Source: Novosphingobium sp. PP1Y (lineage in GTDB: Bacteria; Pseudomonadota; Alphaproteobacteria; Sphingomonadales; Sphingomonadaceae). From it: a stretch of DNA of 64,000 bases. The notes under the pieces are model-generated. The model saw nothing but the letters and a program-made list of their open reading frames with translations. It did no database searches and was not told the origin of the DNA. The translations under genes were made by a program, and so were the position numbers. The DNA lies in contig NC_015580.1 in the NCBI RefSeq assembly GCF_000253255.1, forward strand, positions 1,811,001 to 1,875,000. The letters are read 5' to 3'. Numbering within the stretch: position 1 is the stretch's first letter; each line of letters opens with the position of its first letter. Shown piece after piece: positions 9,873 through 18,830 of this stretch.

Positions 9873-11102
9873 TCAAAGGTCGATCAGGAGACGCGTGGGA
9901 TCCTCGATCGCTTCCTTGATGGTCTTGAGCGCGGTGACCGCCTCGCGACCGTCGATGATGCGGTGGTCGTAGGACAGCGCGATGTACATCATCGGACGGA
10001 TGACGATTTCGCCATTGCGCACGACCGGTCGGTCCTCGATGCGGTGGAGGCCCAGCACCGCCGACTGCGGCGGGTTGATGATCGGGGTCGACATCAGGCC
10101 GCCGAACACGCCGCCGTTGGAAATCGTGAAGGTACCGCCCTTCATGTCTTCCATGGTCAGCGTGCCTTCCTTGGCGCGCTTGCCGTAGTCGGCGATGGCC
10201 TGCTCGATGCCGGCGAAGCCCAGCTTGTCGCAGTCGCGCACGACCGGGACGACGAGGCCGTTCGGGGCCGAGACCGCGATCGAGATGTCGACGTAGTCGT
10301 GATAGACGATCTCGTCGCCGTCGATCTGGGCGTTGACCGCCGGGATGTCCTTGAGCGCAAGGACCGAGGCCTTGGCGAAGAAGGACATGAAGCCGAGCTT
10401 GATGCCGTGCTTCTTGGCGAAGACGTCCTTGTACTTCTCACGCGCTTCCATGACCGCCGACATGTCGACGTCGTTGAAGGTGGTGAGCAGGGCGGCATTG
10501 TCCTGCGCGCTCTTGAGGCGCTTGGCGATCGTCTGGCGCAGGCGCGTCATCTTGACGCGCTCTTCCTTGCGCGCGGGCGCGGCGGATGCGGCCGGAGCGG
10601 CCGAGGCAGGCGCGGAAGCCGGCTTGTTCTTGGCGGCCGCGATCACGTCGTCCTTGGTGATGCGCCCGTCCTTGCCGGTGCCCTTGATGGTCGAGGGATC
10701 GATGCCGTATTCCAGCACCGCGCGGCGCACTGCCGGCGAGAGGACCGAGGCGCCCGAGGGTGCGTCTTCGGCAGCGGCCGGGGCGGCGGCGGGCGCAGCA
10801 GCGGCAGGGGCCGGAGCGTCGCTCTTCGCGGCGGCTTCCTTCTTGGGAGCCGGGGCCGAGCCCGAACCTTCCTCGATGGTGGCGATCAGCGCACCGACGG
10901 TGACGGTGTCGCCTTCGCCTGCGAGCTGCTGGCCCATGACACCCGCGTGCGGGGCCATGACGTCGATGGCGACCTTGTCGGTCTCGAGGCTGGCAATCGG
11001 CTCGTCAGCGGCAACCGCCTCGCCGGGCTGCTTCAGCCACTGGCCGATGGTGGCCTCGGAAACGGATTCGCCGAGCGTGGGGACCTTGACTTCGGTGGAC
11101 AT
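9873..11102 (-). CDS. odhB: 2-oxoglutarate dehydrogenase E2, dihydrolipoamide succinyltransferase
   Basis: 409 residues. Domain order is lipoyl domain (residues 1-77, lipoylated Lys in ETDKVAID), an Ala/Pro-rich linker, peripheral subunit-binding domain (LSPAVRRAVLEYGIDPSTI, about 122-158), a second linker, and the acyltransferase domain (about 180-409) with the catalytic His and Asp in SYDHRIIDG. It transfers the succinyl group from E1 to CoA and forms the core of the complex. The single lipoyl domain is normal for the succinyl enzyme. It starts 8 bases after the sucA stop and is surely cotranscribed with it. Confidence 0.95.
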   Translation of the reverse strand: MSTEVKVPTLGESVSEATIGQWLKQPGEAVAADEPIASLETDKVAIDVMAPHAGVMGQQLAGEGDTVTVGALIATIEEGSGSAPAPKKEAAAKSDAPAPAAAAPAAAPAAAEDAPSGASVLSPAVRRAVLEYGIDPSTIKGTGKDGRITKDDVIAAAKNKPASAPASAAPAASAAPARKEERVKMTRLRQTIAKRLKSAQDNAALLTTFNDVDMSAVMEAREKYKDVFAKKHGIKLGFMSFFAKASVLALKDIPAVNAQIDGDEIVYHDYVDISIAVSAPNGLVVPVVRDCDKLGFAGIEQAIADYGKRAKEGTLTMEDMKGGTFTISNGGVFGGLMSTPIINPPQSAVLGLHRIEDRPVVRNGEIVIRPMMYIALSYDHRIIDGREAVTALKTIKEAIEDPTRLLIDL

Positions 11103-11110
11103 GGGTTATC

Positions 11111-13963
11111 TCAAGCCTTCTGCTTGCGTCGGAGTTCGTCACGGACGGAAAGGTGGAGTGCATCGGCCACCAGCGCGGCCTGTTCGGCGGCATGGCGCTT
11201 GGCAAGGCCGGTTGCGGGCGAGGCCGAGGCGCCGCGGCCGGCATAGCGCGGACGGCACGCAGAGACGCCGGCTTCCTTGGCGGATTCCTCGATCAGCGAT
11301 TCGACGAAGAACCAGGCGCCGTTGTTCTTAGGCTCTTCCTGGCACCAGACGATCTCCTCGAGGTTCTTCATGCGCGAGAGGCGCAGGGCCAGCGGTTCGC
11401 CCGGGAAGGGGTAGAGCTGCTCGATGCGGATGATCTGGGTGTCGTCGATGTCGTTCTGGTCGCGCGCCTCGAACAGGTCGTAGGCGACCTTGCCCGAACA
11501 CAGGATGACCTTCTTGGTCTTCTCGTCGCTCGGCGCCTTCGGGTCCGACAGGATGCGGAAGAAGTGGCCTTCGCCCACGAACTCCGAAGCCGGCGACTTC
11601 GCCATCGGATGGCGCAGCAGCGACTTGGGCGTCATGATGATCAGCGGCTTGCGGAACGGACGGTGCATCTGCCGGCGCAGCACGTGGAAGTAGTTGGCCG
11701 GGGTAGTGATGTTGCACACCTGGATGTTGTCCGAGGCGCAGAGCTGCAGGTAGCGTTCGAGGCGGGCGGAGGAGTGCTCCGGACCCTGGCCTTCGTAGCC
11801 GTGCGGCAGCAGCATCACGAGGCCGTTGGCGCGCAGCCACTTGGCTTCCGATGCGGCGATGTACTGGTCGATGATGATCTGCGCGCCGTTGGCGAAGTCG
11901 CCGAACTGCGCTTCCCACAGGACCAGTGTCTTCGGATCGGCGCTGGCATAGCCGTACTCGAAGCCGAGCACGCCGTATTCCGAAAGCGTCGAGTTCAGAA
12001 CCTCGAAGGTGCCGTGGGGCAGGGTTTCGAGCGGCGTGTACTTGCGCTCGGTCTTCTGGTCGACCCAGACGGCGTGGCGCTGCGAGAACGTCCCGCGTTC
12101 GCAGTCCTGGCCGGACAGGCGCACGCCGTAGCCTTCGGAGACGAGGCTGCCGAAAGCGAGCGCTTCGGCGGTGGCCCAGTCGAAGCCCTCGCCGGTCTTG
12201 AACATCTCGTCCTTCGCCTGGATGACGCGGGCGAGGGTCTTGTGGATGGTCAGGTCGTCGGGGACCGTGGTGAGGGTACGGCCGAGGCTGTCGAACAGCT
12301 TGCCCTCGATGCCGGTATGCACGTTGCGGCGCGCGGTTTCCGGATCGACCGGCTTGTTGAAGCCGCTCCAGCGCCCGCCGAACCAGTCGGCATGGTTGGC
12401 CTTGTAGGTCTTGGCCGCCTCGAATTCCTCTTCGAGGTGGTTGTTGAAGCCTTCCACCGTCTCGGCAAGGAAGGCGTCGTCGATCACGCCTTCGGCCTTC
12501 AGGCGCTCGGCGTAGATCGTGCTGACCGAGGGGTGCTTCTTGATCTGCGCATACATCAGCGGCTGCGTGAAGCTGGGCTCGTCGCCTTCGTTATGGCCGA
12601 AGCGGCGGTAGCACCACATGTCGATCACGATGTCGCGGCCGAAGGTCTGGCGATAGTCGATCGCCAGCTTGCAGGCGAAGGTAACCGCGGCCGGATCGTC
12701 GCCGTTGACGTGCAGGATCGGCGCCTGGACACCCTTGGCGACGTCGGTCGGGTAGGGCGAGTTGCGCGCGAAGTTCGGCGTCGTGGTGAAGCCGATCTGG
12801 TTGTTGATGACGAAGTGGATGCAGCCGCCGGTGTTGTAGCCGGCAACGCCCGAAAGGCCGAAGCATTCCCACACCACGCCCTGGCCGGCGAAGGCTGCGT
12901 CGCCGTGGATCAGCACCGGCAGGACCTGCTTGTGCTTGGCGCCGGGACCCACGTCGTCGCCGATGTCGTCATGGAAAACCTGGTAGGCGCGGACCTTGCC
13001 GAGCACGACCGGATCGACCGTTTCGAGGTGCGAGGGGTTGGGCATCAGGCTCATGTGGACCTTGATGCCGTCGAACTCGCGGTCGGTGGAAGTGCCCAGG
13101 TGGTACTTCACGTCGCCCGAACCGCCGACGTCCTCGGGGTTGGCGGTGCCGCCGGAGAATTCGTGGAAGATGACCTTGTAGGGCTTGGCCATCACGTTGG
13201 CGAGAACGTTGAGGCGGCCGCGGTGGGCCATGCCGTAGACGATCTCCTTGACGCCCTGGGCGCCGCCGTACTTGATCACCGACTCCAGCGCCGGGATCAT
13301 CGATTCACCGCCGTCGAGGCCGAAGCGCTTGGTGCCGACGTACTTCTTGCCGAGAAACTTCTCGTACTGCTCGCCGCGCACGACGGCCTGAAGGATCGCC
13401 TTCTTGCCCTCGGGGGTGAACTCGATTTCCTTGTCGGCGCCTTCCATCCGCTCCTGGAGGAAACGGCGTTCCTCGACATCGGCGATGTGCATGTATTCGA
13501 GGCCGACCTTGCCGCAGTAGTTGGCGCGCAGGATCTGCACCAGTTCGCGCACCGTGGTCCACTCGAGGCCGAGGTTGCCGCCGACGAACACCGGCCGGTC
13601 GAGCGCGTCGCCGGTGAAGCCATGGTATTCGGGGGTGAGGTCCTGCGGCAGCTTGCGCTGGTTGAGGCCGAGCGGGTCGAGGTCCGCCGCCAGGTGACCG
13701 CGCACGCGATAGGTGCGGATCAGCATCATGGCGCGGATCGCGTCGGCGGCAGCCTGGTCGAGGCTGGCCTGATCGACCTTCTTGCCGCCCTTGGCAGCGG
13801 CCTTTTCGATCTGGACCTTGAGGGCCGTGGGATCGAGACCCTGGGTGAGGTCGTCCTCGAACTCGGCCCCTACGCGCGGCCAGTTGCTGCGCTGCCAGCT
13901 CGGTCCGGGCTGGGGCTCGTCCATGCCGAGGTCCGGAGTGAAATCGAGATTTTCGTTGCCCAT
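11111..13963 (-). CDS. sucA: 2-oxoglutarate dehydrogenase E1 (thiamine-dependent)
   Basis: 950 residues from the ATG at 13963, which follows AAGGTGA; the frame is open to 14011 but the family begins near MGNENLDFTPDL. It decarboxylates 2-oxoglutarate with thiamine diphosphate and succinylates the lipoyl group of OdhB. Visible family segments include an N-terminal RTYRVRGHLAADLDPLGL region, the MAHRGRLNVLANV motif, the TPP-binding GDAAFAGQGVVWE block, and RRFGHNEGDEPSFTQP. The gene sits between sucD and odhB on the same strand, 185 bp downstream of sucD with a hairpin in the gap. Confidence 0.95.
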   Translation of the reverse strand: MGNENLDFTPDLGMDEPQPGPSWQRSNWPRVGAEFEDDLTQGLDPTALKVQIEKAAAKGGKKVDQASLDQAAADAIRAMMLIRTYRVRGHLAADLDPLGLNQRKLPQDLTPEYHGFTGDALDRPVFVGGNLGLEWTTVRELVQILRANYCGKVGLEYMHIADVEERRFLQERMEGADKEIEFTPEGKKAILQAVVRGEQYEKFLGKKYVGTKRFGLDGGESMIPALESVIKYGGAQGVKEIVYGMAHRGRLNVLANVMAKPYKVIFHEFSGGTANPEDVGGSGDVKYHLGTSTDREFDGIKVHMSLMPNPSHLETVDPVVLGKVRAYQVFHDDIGDDVGPGAKHKQVLPVLIHGDAAFAGQGVVWECFGLSGVAGYNTGGCIHFVINNQIGFTTTPNFARNSPYPTDVAKGVQAPILHVNGDDPAAVTFACKLAIDYRQTFGRDIVIDMWCYRRFGHNEGDEPSFTQPLMYAQIKKHPSVSTIYAERLKAEGVIDDAFLAETVEGFNNHLEEEFEAAKTYKANHADWFGGRWSGFNKPVDPETARRNVHTGIEGKLFDSLGRTLTTVPDDLTIHKTLARVIQAKDEMFKTGEGFDWATAEALAFGSLVSEGYGVRLSGQDCERGTFSQRHAVWVDQKTERKYTPLETLPHGTFEVLNSTLSEYGVLGFEYGYASADPKTLVLWEAQFGDFANGAQIIIDQYIAASEAKWLRANGLVMLLPHGYEGQGPEHSSARLERYLQLCASDNIQVCNITTPANYFHVLRRQMHRPFRKPLIIMTPKSLLRHPMAKSPASEFVGEGHFFRILSDPKAPSDEKTKKVILCSGKVAYDLFEARDQNDIDDTQIIRIEQLYPFPGEPLALRLSRMKNLEEIVWCQEEPKNNGAWFFVESLIEESAKEAGVSACRPRYAGRGASASPATGLAKRHAAEQAALVADALHLSVRDELRRKQKA

Positions 13964-14103
13964 CGGAATCACCTTACCTCGTCGGATTAACAGCCCGACG
14001 TTACCGAGCAATCAATTGGAAGCCGGCTGGTTCCCGGGGAGGAAAACCTGGCTGGCCGTTTATGCAGTTATGGTTCTGCCTGTACTTGGCGACCCGGCGC
14101 ATG

Positions 14104-14128
14104 GTCCGGCGGGGCGGCCCCGCCGGAC
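14104..14128 (-). other. strong hairpin between sucD and sucA
   Basis: A perfect 11-bp stem (GTCCGGCGGGG with its complement) and a 3-base loop lie 20 bases after the sucD stop. No T-tract follows, so it is more likely an mRNA-stability or processing element, or a partial terminator, than a full stop. Confidence 0.55.
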
Positions 14129-14147
14129 ACATGCACCGACCTGATCG

Positions 14148-15038
14148 TCAGGCGAATTCCTTGAGGGCTTCCACAAGGGTTTCACCGAGCAGCGAGGGGC
14201 TGGCCGCAACGCGGATGCCAGCTTCTTCCATGGCTGCGATCTTGTCTTCGGCGCCGCCCTGGCCGCCCGAGACGATGGCACCGGCGTGGCCCATGCGGCG
14301 TCCCGGAGGGGCGGTGCGGCCCGCGATGAAGCCGGCCATCGGCTTCTTGCGGCCGCGCTTGGCCTCGTCCTTGAGGAACTGCGCGGCTTCTTCTTCGGCC
14401 GAGCCGCCGATTTCGCCGATCATGATGATCGACTTGGTCTCGTCGTCGGCGAGGAAGAGTTCGAGCACGTCGATGAAGTTGGTGCCGTTGACCGGGTCGC
14501 CGCCGATGCCGACAGCAGTGGTCTGGCCGAGGCCCGCATTGGTGGTCTGGAACACGGCTTCGTAGGTCAGCGTACCCGAGCGCGAGACCACGCCGACCGA
14601 ACCCTTCGAGAAGATGTTGGCGGGCATGATGCCGATCTTGCATTCACCGGGGGTGAGCAGGCCGGGGCAGTTGGGGCCGATGAGGCGCGACTTCGAACCG
14701 GTCAGGGCGCGCTTGACGCGAACCATGTCGAGAACCGGAACGCCCTCGGTGATGGCGACGATCAGTTCGATTTCGGCATCGATGGCTTCGAGGATTGCGT
14801 CGGCACAGCCCGAGGGCGGAACGTAGACGCACGAGGCATTGGCGCCGGTCACGGCCTTGGCTTCGGCAACCGTGTCGAACTGGGGCAGGCCGAGGTGTTC
14901 GGTGCCGCCCTTGCCGGGGGTGACGCCGGCAACCATCTGCGTGCCGTAGTCGAGCGCGGCCTGGGTGTGGAAGCTGCCGGTCTTGCCGGTCATCCCCTGG
15001 GTGATGACCTTGGTATTCTTGTCGACGAGAATGGACAT
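14148..15038 (-). CDS. sucD: succinyl-CoA synthetase alpha subunit
   Basis: 296 residues, full length. It has the CoA-binding Rossmann domain (VITQGMTGKTGSFHTQ; PPSGCADAILEA) and the ligase domain with the phosphorylated histidine, His251, in RRMGHAGAIVSGG. With the beta subunit it converts succinyl-CoA to succinate and forms a nucleoside triphosphate. The beta-subunit gene sucC, adjacent in most bacteria, is absent both here and elsewhere in the window. The gene lies between mdh and sucA in the TCA block. Confidence 0.95.
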   Translation of the reverse strand: MSILVDKNTKVITQGMTGKTGSFHTQAALDYGTQMVAGVTPGKGGTEHLGLPQFDTVAEAKAVTGANASCVYVPPSGCADAILEAIDAEIELIVAITEGVPVLDMVRVKRALTGSKSRLIGPNCPGLLTPGECKIGIMPANIFSKGSVGVVSRSGTLTYEAVFQTTNAGLGQTTAVGIGGDPVNGTNFIDVLELFLADDETKSIIMIGEIGGSAEEEAAQFLKDEAKRGRKKPMAGFIAGRTAPPGRRMGHAGAIVSGGQGGAEDKIAAMEEAGIRVAASPSLLGETLVEALKEFA

Positions 15039-15159
15039 GGATTTTTTCCTGTTCCTGATCGTGGAAGCAGCCTGATTGGCTGGGGAGGTTCCAAGAAACT
15101 ATTTGCGCCGTGCGATACTGGCGAGATTGTCAGGCCCGCATCGCACGACGGCTATTTCC

Positions 15160-16122
15160 TCAGGCCAGCGAGCCGTCGATGCCCTTGCAGGCTACCAGCA
15201 GTTCCTTGACCGCGTCGATCGAGACCTGCAGACCTGCCTTGGCCTTCTCGTCGAGCGAGATCTCGATGACTTCCTCGACGCCGTCCTTGCCGATCTTCAC
15301 CGGCACGCCGACGTAGAGACCGTCGACGCCGTACTGGCCTTCGAGGTAGGCGGCGCAGGGCAGGATGCGCTTCTGGTCGCCGAGGTAGGATTCAGCCATG
15401 GCAATGGCGGAAGCGGCCGGAGCGTAGAAGGCCGAGCCGGTCTTGAGCAGGCCGACGATCTCGCCGCCGCCGTTGGCCGTGCGCTTGACGATCTCGTCGA
15501 TGCGCTCCTGGGTCGACTTGCCCATCTTGATGAGGTCGGGAACGGGGATGCCCTTGACGGTCGAGTACTCGACGACAGGGACCATGGTGTCGCCGTGGCC
15601 GCCCAGCACGAAGCTGGTGACGTCGCGCACCGAAACGCCGAATTCCCAGGCGAGGAAGGTCGAGAAGCGCGCCGAGTCCAGCACGCCGGCCATGCCGACG
15701 ACCTTGCTGTGGGGCAGGCCGGAGAATTCGCGCAGCGCCCAGACCATCGCGTCGAGCGGGTTGGTGATGCAGATCACGAAAGCGTCGGGAGCGTACTGCT
15801 TGATGCCTTCGCCGACCGACTTCATCACCTTGAGGTTGATGCCCAGCAGGTCGTCGCGGCTCATGCCCGGCTTGCGGGGAACGCCAGCGGTGACGATGAT
15901 GACGTCGGCGCCGGCGATGTCGGCGTAGTCATTGGTGCCGGTGATGGCGGCGTCGAAGCCTTCGACGGGACCGCACTGCGACAGGTCGAGAGCCTTGCCC
16001 TGGGGGATGCCTTCGGCGATGTCGAACAGGACGATGTCGCCCAGTTCCTTCTGCGCAGCGAGGTGCGCGAGGGTGCCGCCGATGTTGCCGGCGCCGATAA
16101 GGGCAATCTTCTTACGAGCCAT
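15160..16122 (-). CDS. mdh: malate dehydrogenase
   Basis: 320 residues from the ATG at 16122, the normal length for the LDH-like MDH of alphaproteobacteria; the frame is open to 16506 but that extension is low-complexity and unneeded. NAD loop GAGNIGGT (residues 10-17) and Asp34 select NAD. The substrate arginines lie in RKPGMSR (Arg83, Arg89) and at Arg152, and the catalytic His176 is in GGHGDTM. It oxidises malate to oxaloacetate in the TCA cycle. It is the first gene of the block mdh-sucD-sucA-odhB(-lpdA), and its long AT-containing upstream region (16123-16602) probably holds the main promoter. Confidence 0.95.
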   Translation of the reverse strand: MARKKIALIGAGNIGGTLAHLAAQKELGDIVLFDIAEGIPQGKALDLSQCGPVEGFDAAITGTNDYADIAGADVIIVTAGVPRKPGMSRDDLLGINLKVMKSVGEGIKQYAPDAFVICITNPLDAMVWALREFSGLPHSKVVGMAGVLDSARFSTFLAWEFGVSVRDVTSFVLGGHGDTMVPVVEYSTVKGIPVPDLIKMGKSTQERIDEIVKRTANGGGEIVGLLKTGSAFYAPAASAIAMAESYLGDQKRILPCAAYLEGQYGVDGLYVGVPVKIGKDGVEEVIEISLDEKAKAGLQVSIDAVKELLVACKGIDGSLA

Positions 16123-16286
16123 GATGCGTGCTTGTCCTTCCCAATGGCGGGACCTCGGACGTGAAAGGCGGCCTGCTTTGTCCCGCATAAGGCAGGTGCC
16201 GTCAGTTGCGAAGCGGGCCCTACGCCCCTCGCACCGACATTGCAACCGCGAAACGACGCGGGCAGGGCGCAAGCGGGCACTTTTAA

Positions 16287-16303
16287 TTGATAATAGTTCG
16301 CAA
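16287..16303 (-). promoter_or_regulatory. candidate dyad operator upstream of mdh
   Basis: On the minus strand TTGCGAACTATTATCAA fits the imperfect palindrome TTG-NN-AA-N5-TT-NN-CAA. Fur-family (Fur/Mur/Irr) sites in alphaproteobacteria have similar TGC/GCA-flanked AT-rich dyads. It sits about 165 bases before the mdh ATG. The link to iron control is only inferred. Confidence 0.25.
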
Positions 16304-16516
16304 TTGCAATAGTGGCGATAAAACAGGACCGCCAGGCGCGGATTTTCAACGATTTGGCAAGGTTTGCGTAAGTCTTGCGCGGCGCGGGACATGTCTCTCA
16401 CCGAAGCCAGGGCATTGCAAGAGGCTCGGGGCGAATCGCCGGAAGGGCAAGATGCGCGGACTTGAGGGGCTTGCGCGCCGTCGCGATTCGGAGCGGCTGC
16501 GCTCACCCCACACGCA

Positions 16517-16545
16517 CCGCTCGTCCCGAGCCTGTCGAAGGATGG
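16517..16545. repeat. dispersed repeat, copy 1 (CTTCGACAGGCTC type)
   Basis: Read on the minus strand this is CCATCCTTCGACAGGCTCGG followed by GACGAGCGG. Other copies in this window are at 23441-23466 and 34648-34672, all outside well-supported conserved coding sequence. Confidence 0.6.
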
Positions 16546-16602
16546 GCCTCGCGCGCGGCATTACCTGCGAAGATGGGGCGCGGCCGTCTCGCCGCCGCAG
16601 GA

Positions 16603-16983
16603 TCAGCCGTGGCGGGCGATCTTGCGCGCCAGGGCGTCGGCCATGCGGCGGTCCAGCTGGCGGCAGATCGAGATCCACCAGCGGCACGCTTCCTCGTCGC
16701 TCGCGGCCTTGGCGGCTTCCGCGTTCTCGCGCGCATGGGCAGCGGCCGAGAGGCCGTGGCGAGCGAAGTGGCGCAGGGCCTCGGTCAGCATCCGCTGGTC
16801 GTTCGCCGCCTGCATCGGCAGGTGCATCTGTTCCGAATAGGCAGCGATGGCGCGGCGGGCGGAGCCGCCGAGAATGGGCCTGCAGCCATTGTCGTTGACT
16901 GCGCCCAGGGGGGCGGAGGGGCACAGGGCACGCACAATCGCTGGACTTTTTCCGCCATAGGCAGCGGAGAAGCGGATCGTCAT
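16603..16983 (-). CDS. small conserved-looking protein of unknown function
   Basis: 126 residues, no signal peptide or membrane segment. The centre and C-terminus are mostly helical and Ala/Arg-rich, with two cysteines and a Trp pair in ACRWWISICRQLDRRMADAL. Codon use is like its neighbours. Position between the cell wall hydrolase and the mdh promoter gives no functional clue. I do not recognise the family; the gene is kept because its frame is well used and it fills a gap with no competing frame. Confidence 0.5.
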   Translation of the reverse strand: MTIRFSAAYGGKSPAIVRALCPSAPLGAVNDNGCRPILGGSARRAIAAYSEQMHLPMQAANDQRMLTEALRHFARHGLSAAAHARENAEAAKAASDEEACRWWISICRQLDRRMADALARKIARHG

Positions 16984-17120
16984 GTCAGGCGGGCCCTTTG
17001 TGTCGTTGTTCTGATCGGCACCCTTATGGCGATGATGCTCTAAGTGTTTGTAATGGCCTATGGTTGCCGAATTCTTGCCATGGCCCCACGGTGCCCCGAA
17101 AGGAGACAGATCGCGCCGGG

Positions 17121-18278
17121 TCAGGTGCCCGGCTGGGCGATCCAGCGGCCGCTATTGGCGTATTGCGGCTTGATGTCGCCGGTTTCGGGCAGCTTCTGCG
17201 CCCGGTAGAGTGCTTCGCCGCCGCGTTCGCGAATGGCGCTGGAATAGATCGGCGCGGGCGCGGTCTTGGCGGCGGCTGTCTCGATCGGGCTTGCCGCGGC
17301 AGTCGGCGCTGCCCCTTGTGCATCGAACCGGCGCTGGATCGCCACCGGATCGAGCGTGTCTGCCGCCGCCATGGTGGGCGAAGCGGTGTCGCGGGGGTGC
17401 GGCGCGGCTGCCGGTTCGCCGCCCAGGTAGGCGAAGCGGAAGGCGCCCGGGCGGCCCGCCGCGCCATGGAAGCTGTAGAAGCGATGCGCCCCGATGGTGC
17501 CGAGGTAATCGAGGCTCGCAGCCCAGTAGGGATGGACCTGCACGGTGTGGTAATGCGTCGCCAGGCCGACCGGGGCATAGACGTAGCCCGACAGCGCGGC
17601 GCGGGCGACCTGCATCGCCCGGTCCCAGAAATAGCGCGAAGGTTTGCGTGCGAGCGAGCCGTCGCAGGTGAACGAGAACTGGCAGCCGGTGGAGCGTTCC
17701 GATCCTTCGTAGACCACGCCGCACACGGTATTGGGATAGGCCGGGTGGGCCACCCGGTTGAGCACGACCTGCGCAACCGCACGCTGGCCGGCTTCGGCCT
17801 CGCTTGCGGCTTCATAGTATATGGCGGCGGTCATGCACTGCAGCGCGCGGGTGCGGTCGATGCCGCTGGCATCGATGGTGAGCGGGCGGGCAGGGGCGCG
17901 GGCTTCAGGGGGCGGTGCGGCCGCGTCCCCGGCGTCGGAATGGATGCCTTCGCCCACCTTCAGGGGCGCGGCTTCCTGTTCGAGGTAATAGAAGGCGGAG
18001 CCGGGAAAGCTCGATCCGGCGCGCTCGAAGGGCATCGGCTCGGGGGTCTGCGCCTCGGCCGTGGCAGCGGCGATGGTGAAGCGGTCCCAGTGTCCCGGTG
18101 AGGCGAAGGCGGGCAGGGCGATGGCGGCAAGGCCTGCAGCAGCCACGCTCCAGCGCCGCTGCAGATGGGCGCGGTGCGCATGCCGGTTCCTGCGCCCGCG
18201 CTCGAACCGGGCCGCGAAGTCGCGTGGGCGCGCCTCGCTTTCGCCGATCAGGGCCATCAGGGCAGGTGGCTCGGTCAC
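17121..18278 (-). CDS. SleB-type cell wall hydrolase
   Basis: 385 residues from a GTG at 18278, chosen because AAAGGA lies five bases upstream; the open frame continues into a 15-bp tandem repeat. A basic N-terminus (RGRRNRHAHRAHLQRRW) is followed by a membrane anchor (SVAAAGLAAIALPAFA). The Hydrolase_2 domain begins near ALQCMTAAIYYEAASE, with the catalytic Glu expected in YYEA, and continues through AVAQVVLNRV, STGCQFSFTCDGS and ATHYHTVQVHPYW. The family cleaves peptidoglycan (SleB germination enzyme fold). The C-terminal third is a Pro/Ala-rich low-complexity tail. It acts on the outer face of the inner membrane by inference. Confidence 0.85.
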   Translation of the reverse strand: MTEPPALMALIGESEARPRDFAARFERGRRNRHAHRAHLQRRWSVAAAGLAAIALPAFASPGHWDRFTIAAATAEAQTPEPMPFERAGSSFPGSAFYYLEQEAAPLKVGEGIHSDAGDAAAPPPEARAPARPLTIDASGIDRTRALQCMTAAIYYEAASEAEAGQRAVAQVVLNRVAHPAYPNTVCGVVYEGSERSTGCQFSFTCDGSLARKPSRYFWDRAMQVARAALSGYVYAPVGLATHYHTVQVHPYWAASLDYLGTIGAHRFYSFHGAAGRPGAFRFAYLGGEPAAAPHPRDTASPTMAAADTLDPVAIQRRFDAQGAAPTAAASPIETAAAKTAPAPIYSSAIRERGGEALYRAQKLPETGDIKPQYANSGRWIAQPGT

Positions 18279-18299
18279 TCGGTTCCTTTCGCTCGCCTT

Positions 18300-18374
18300 G
18301 TCAAAGTGCGCACCGTCAAAGTGCGCACCGTCAATGTGCGCCACTTCAACGTGCGCCCCGTCAACGTGGCTCGT
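18300..18374. repeat. five 15-bp tandem repeats
   Basis: Units of 15 bases start at 18300, 18315, 18330, 18345 and 18360, with consensus GTCAAAGTGCGCACC. The first two are identical and the others diverge stepwise. They lie 22 bases upstream of the hydrolase GTG. In the hydrolase frame each unit would encode GAHFD-like pentapeptides (GAHFDGAHFD), but a better start exists downstream. Confidence 0.8.
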
Positions 18375-18545
18375 CGGCGCATCCTGCGCCTAACCCGCCT
18401 ATCGATCCGGCGCATCCGCTCCGTGGTCGCCGTCCCGAAGCGACACACCGCCGCCTTGTAGCCTTAACCGGTAAACAAACCGGTTGCGCGGGCAGGTACT
18501 TGCGTGGCCGTGCTTGCAAAGCCTGCAACACCGCAGTATCCGCCC

Positions 18546-18720
18546 GGCCACGTCACGGGTTGTCCGGCTTGCCGGACCTAAGAGGGAAGCCGGTTCGATT
18601 CCGGCGCTGTCCCCGCAACTGTGACCGGGGAGTTCCGTCCCGATTGGCCACTGGTGTCTTGTCACAAGGATGCCGGGAAGGTGGGGCGGCGCTATGATCC
18701 GGGAGCCAGGAGACCTGCCA
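18546..18720 (+). promoter_or_regulatory. cobalamin (B12) riboswitch
   Basis: The conserved class elements occur in order: AGGGAAGCCGGT, GCTGTCCCCGCAACTGTGA, the GCCACTGG segment, GGGAAGGTGGGGCGGCG, and the closing B12 box AGCCAGGAGACCTGCC at 18703-18719. It lies about 110 bases before the start of a TonB receptor in a B12 uptake operon. The family represses expression when adenosylcobalamin or a related corrinoid binds. The 5' boundary is approximate. Confidence 0.93.
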
Positions 18721-18830
18721 GTGATGGTCGTTCCGCGCCGGGCGGGTTGGACCGGAATGCAGCGAGTCATGCGCCGTGAAGGCGCGGCCTCAGCCACGAG
18801 CGACGCTTCGTTCAGGTTGGAGGTTTGTAC

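Larger units (their letters stand above)
16123..16602. other. 480-bp mdh upstream region
   Basis: No convincing gene. It holds an AT-rich island at about 16280-16325, in contrast to its GC-rich flanks and probably the mdh promoter zone, with the self-complementary GCAATTGC at 16300-16307. A sphingomonad-type repeat copy is at 16517-16545. Confidence 0.6.

Noticed and set aside
11153..13990. 945-residue plus-strand open frame
   Set aside because: It lies exactly opposite sucA, which is a full-length conserved enzyme; the translation has no recognisable domain.
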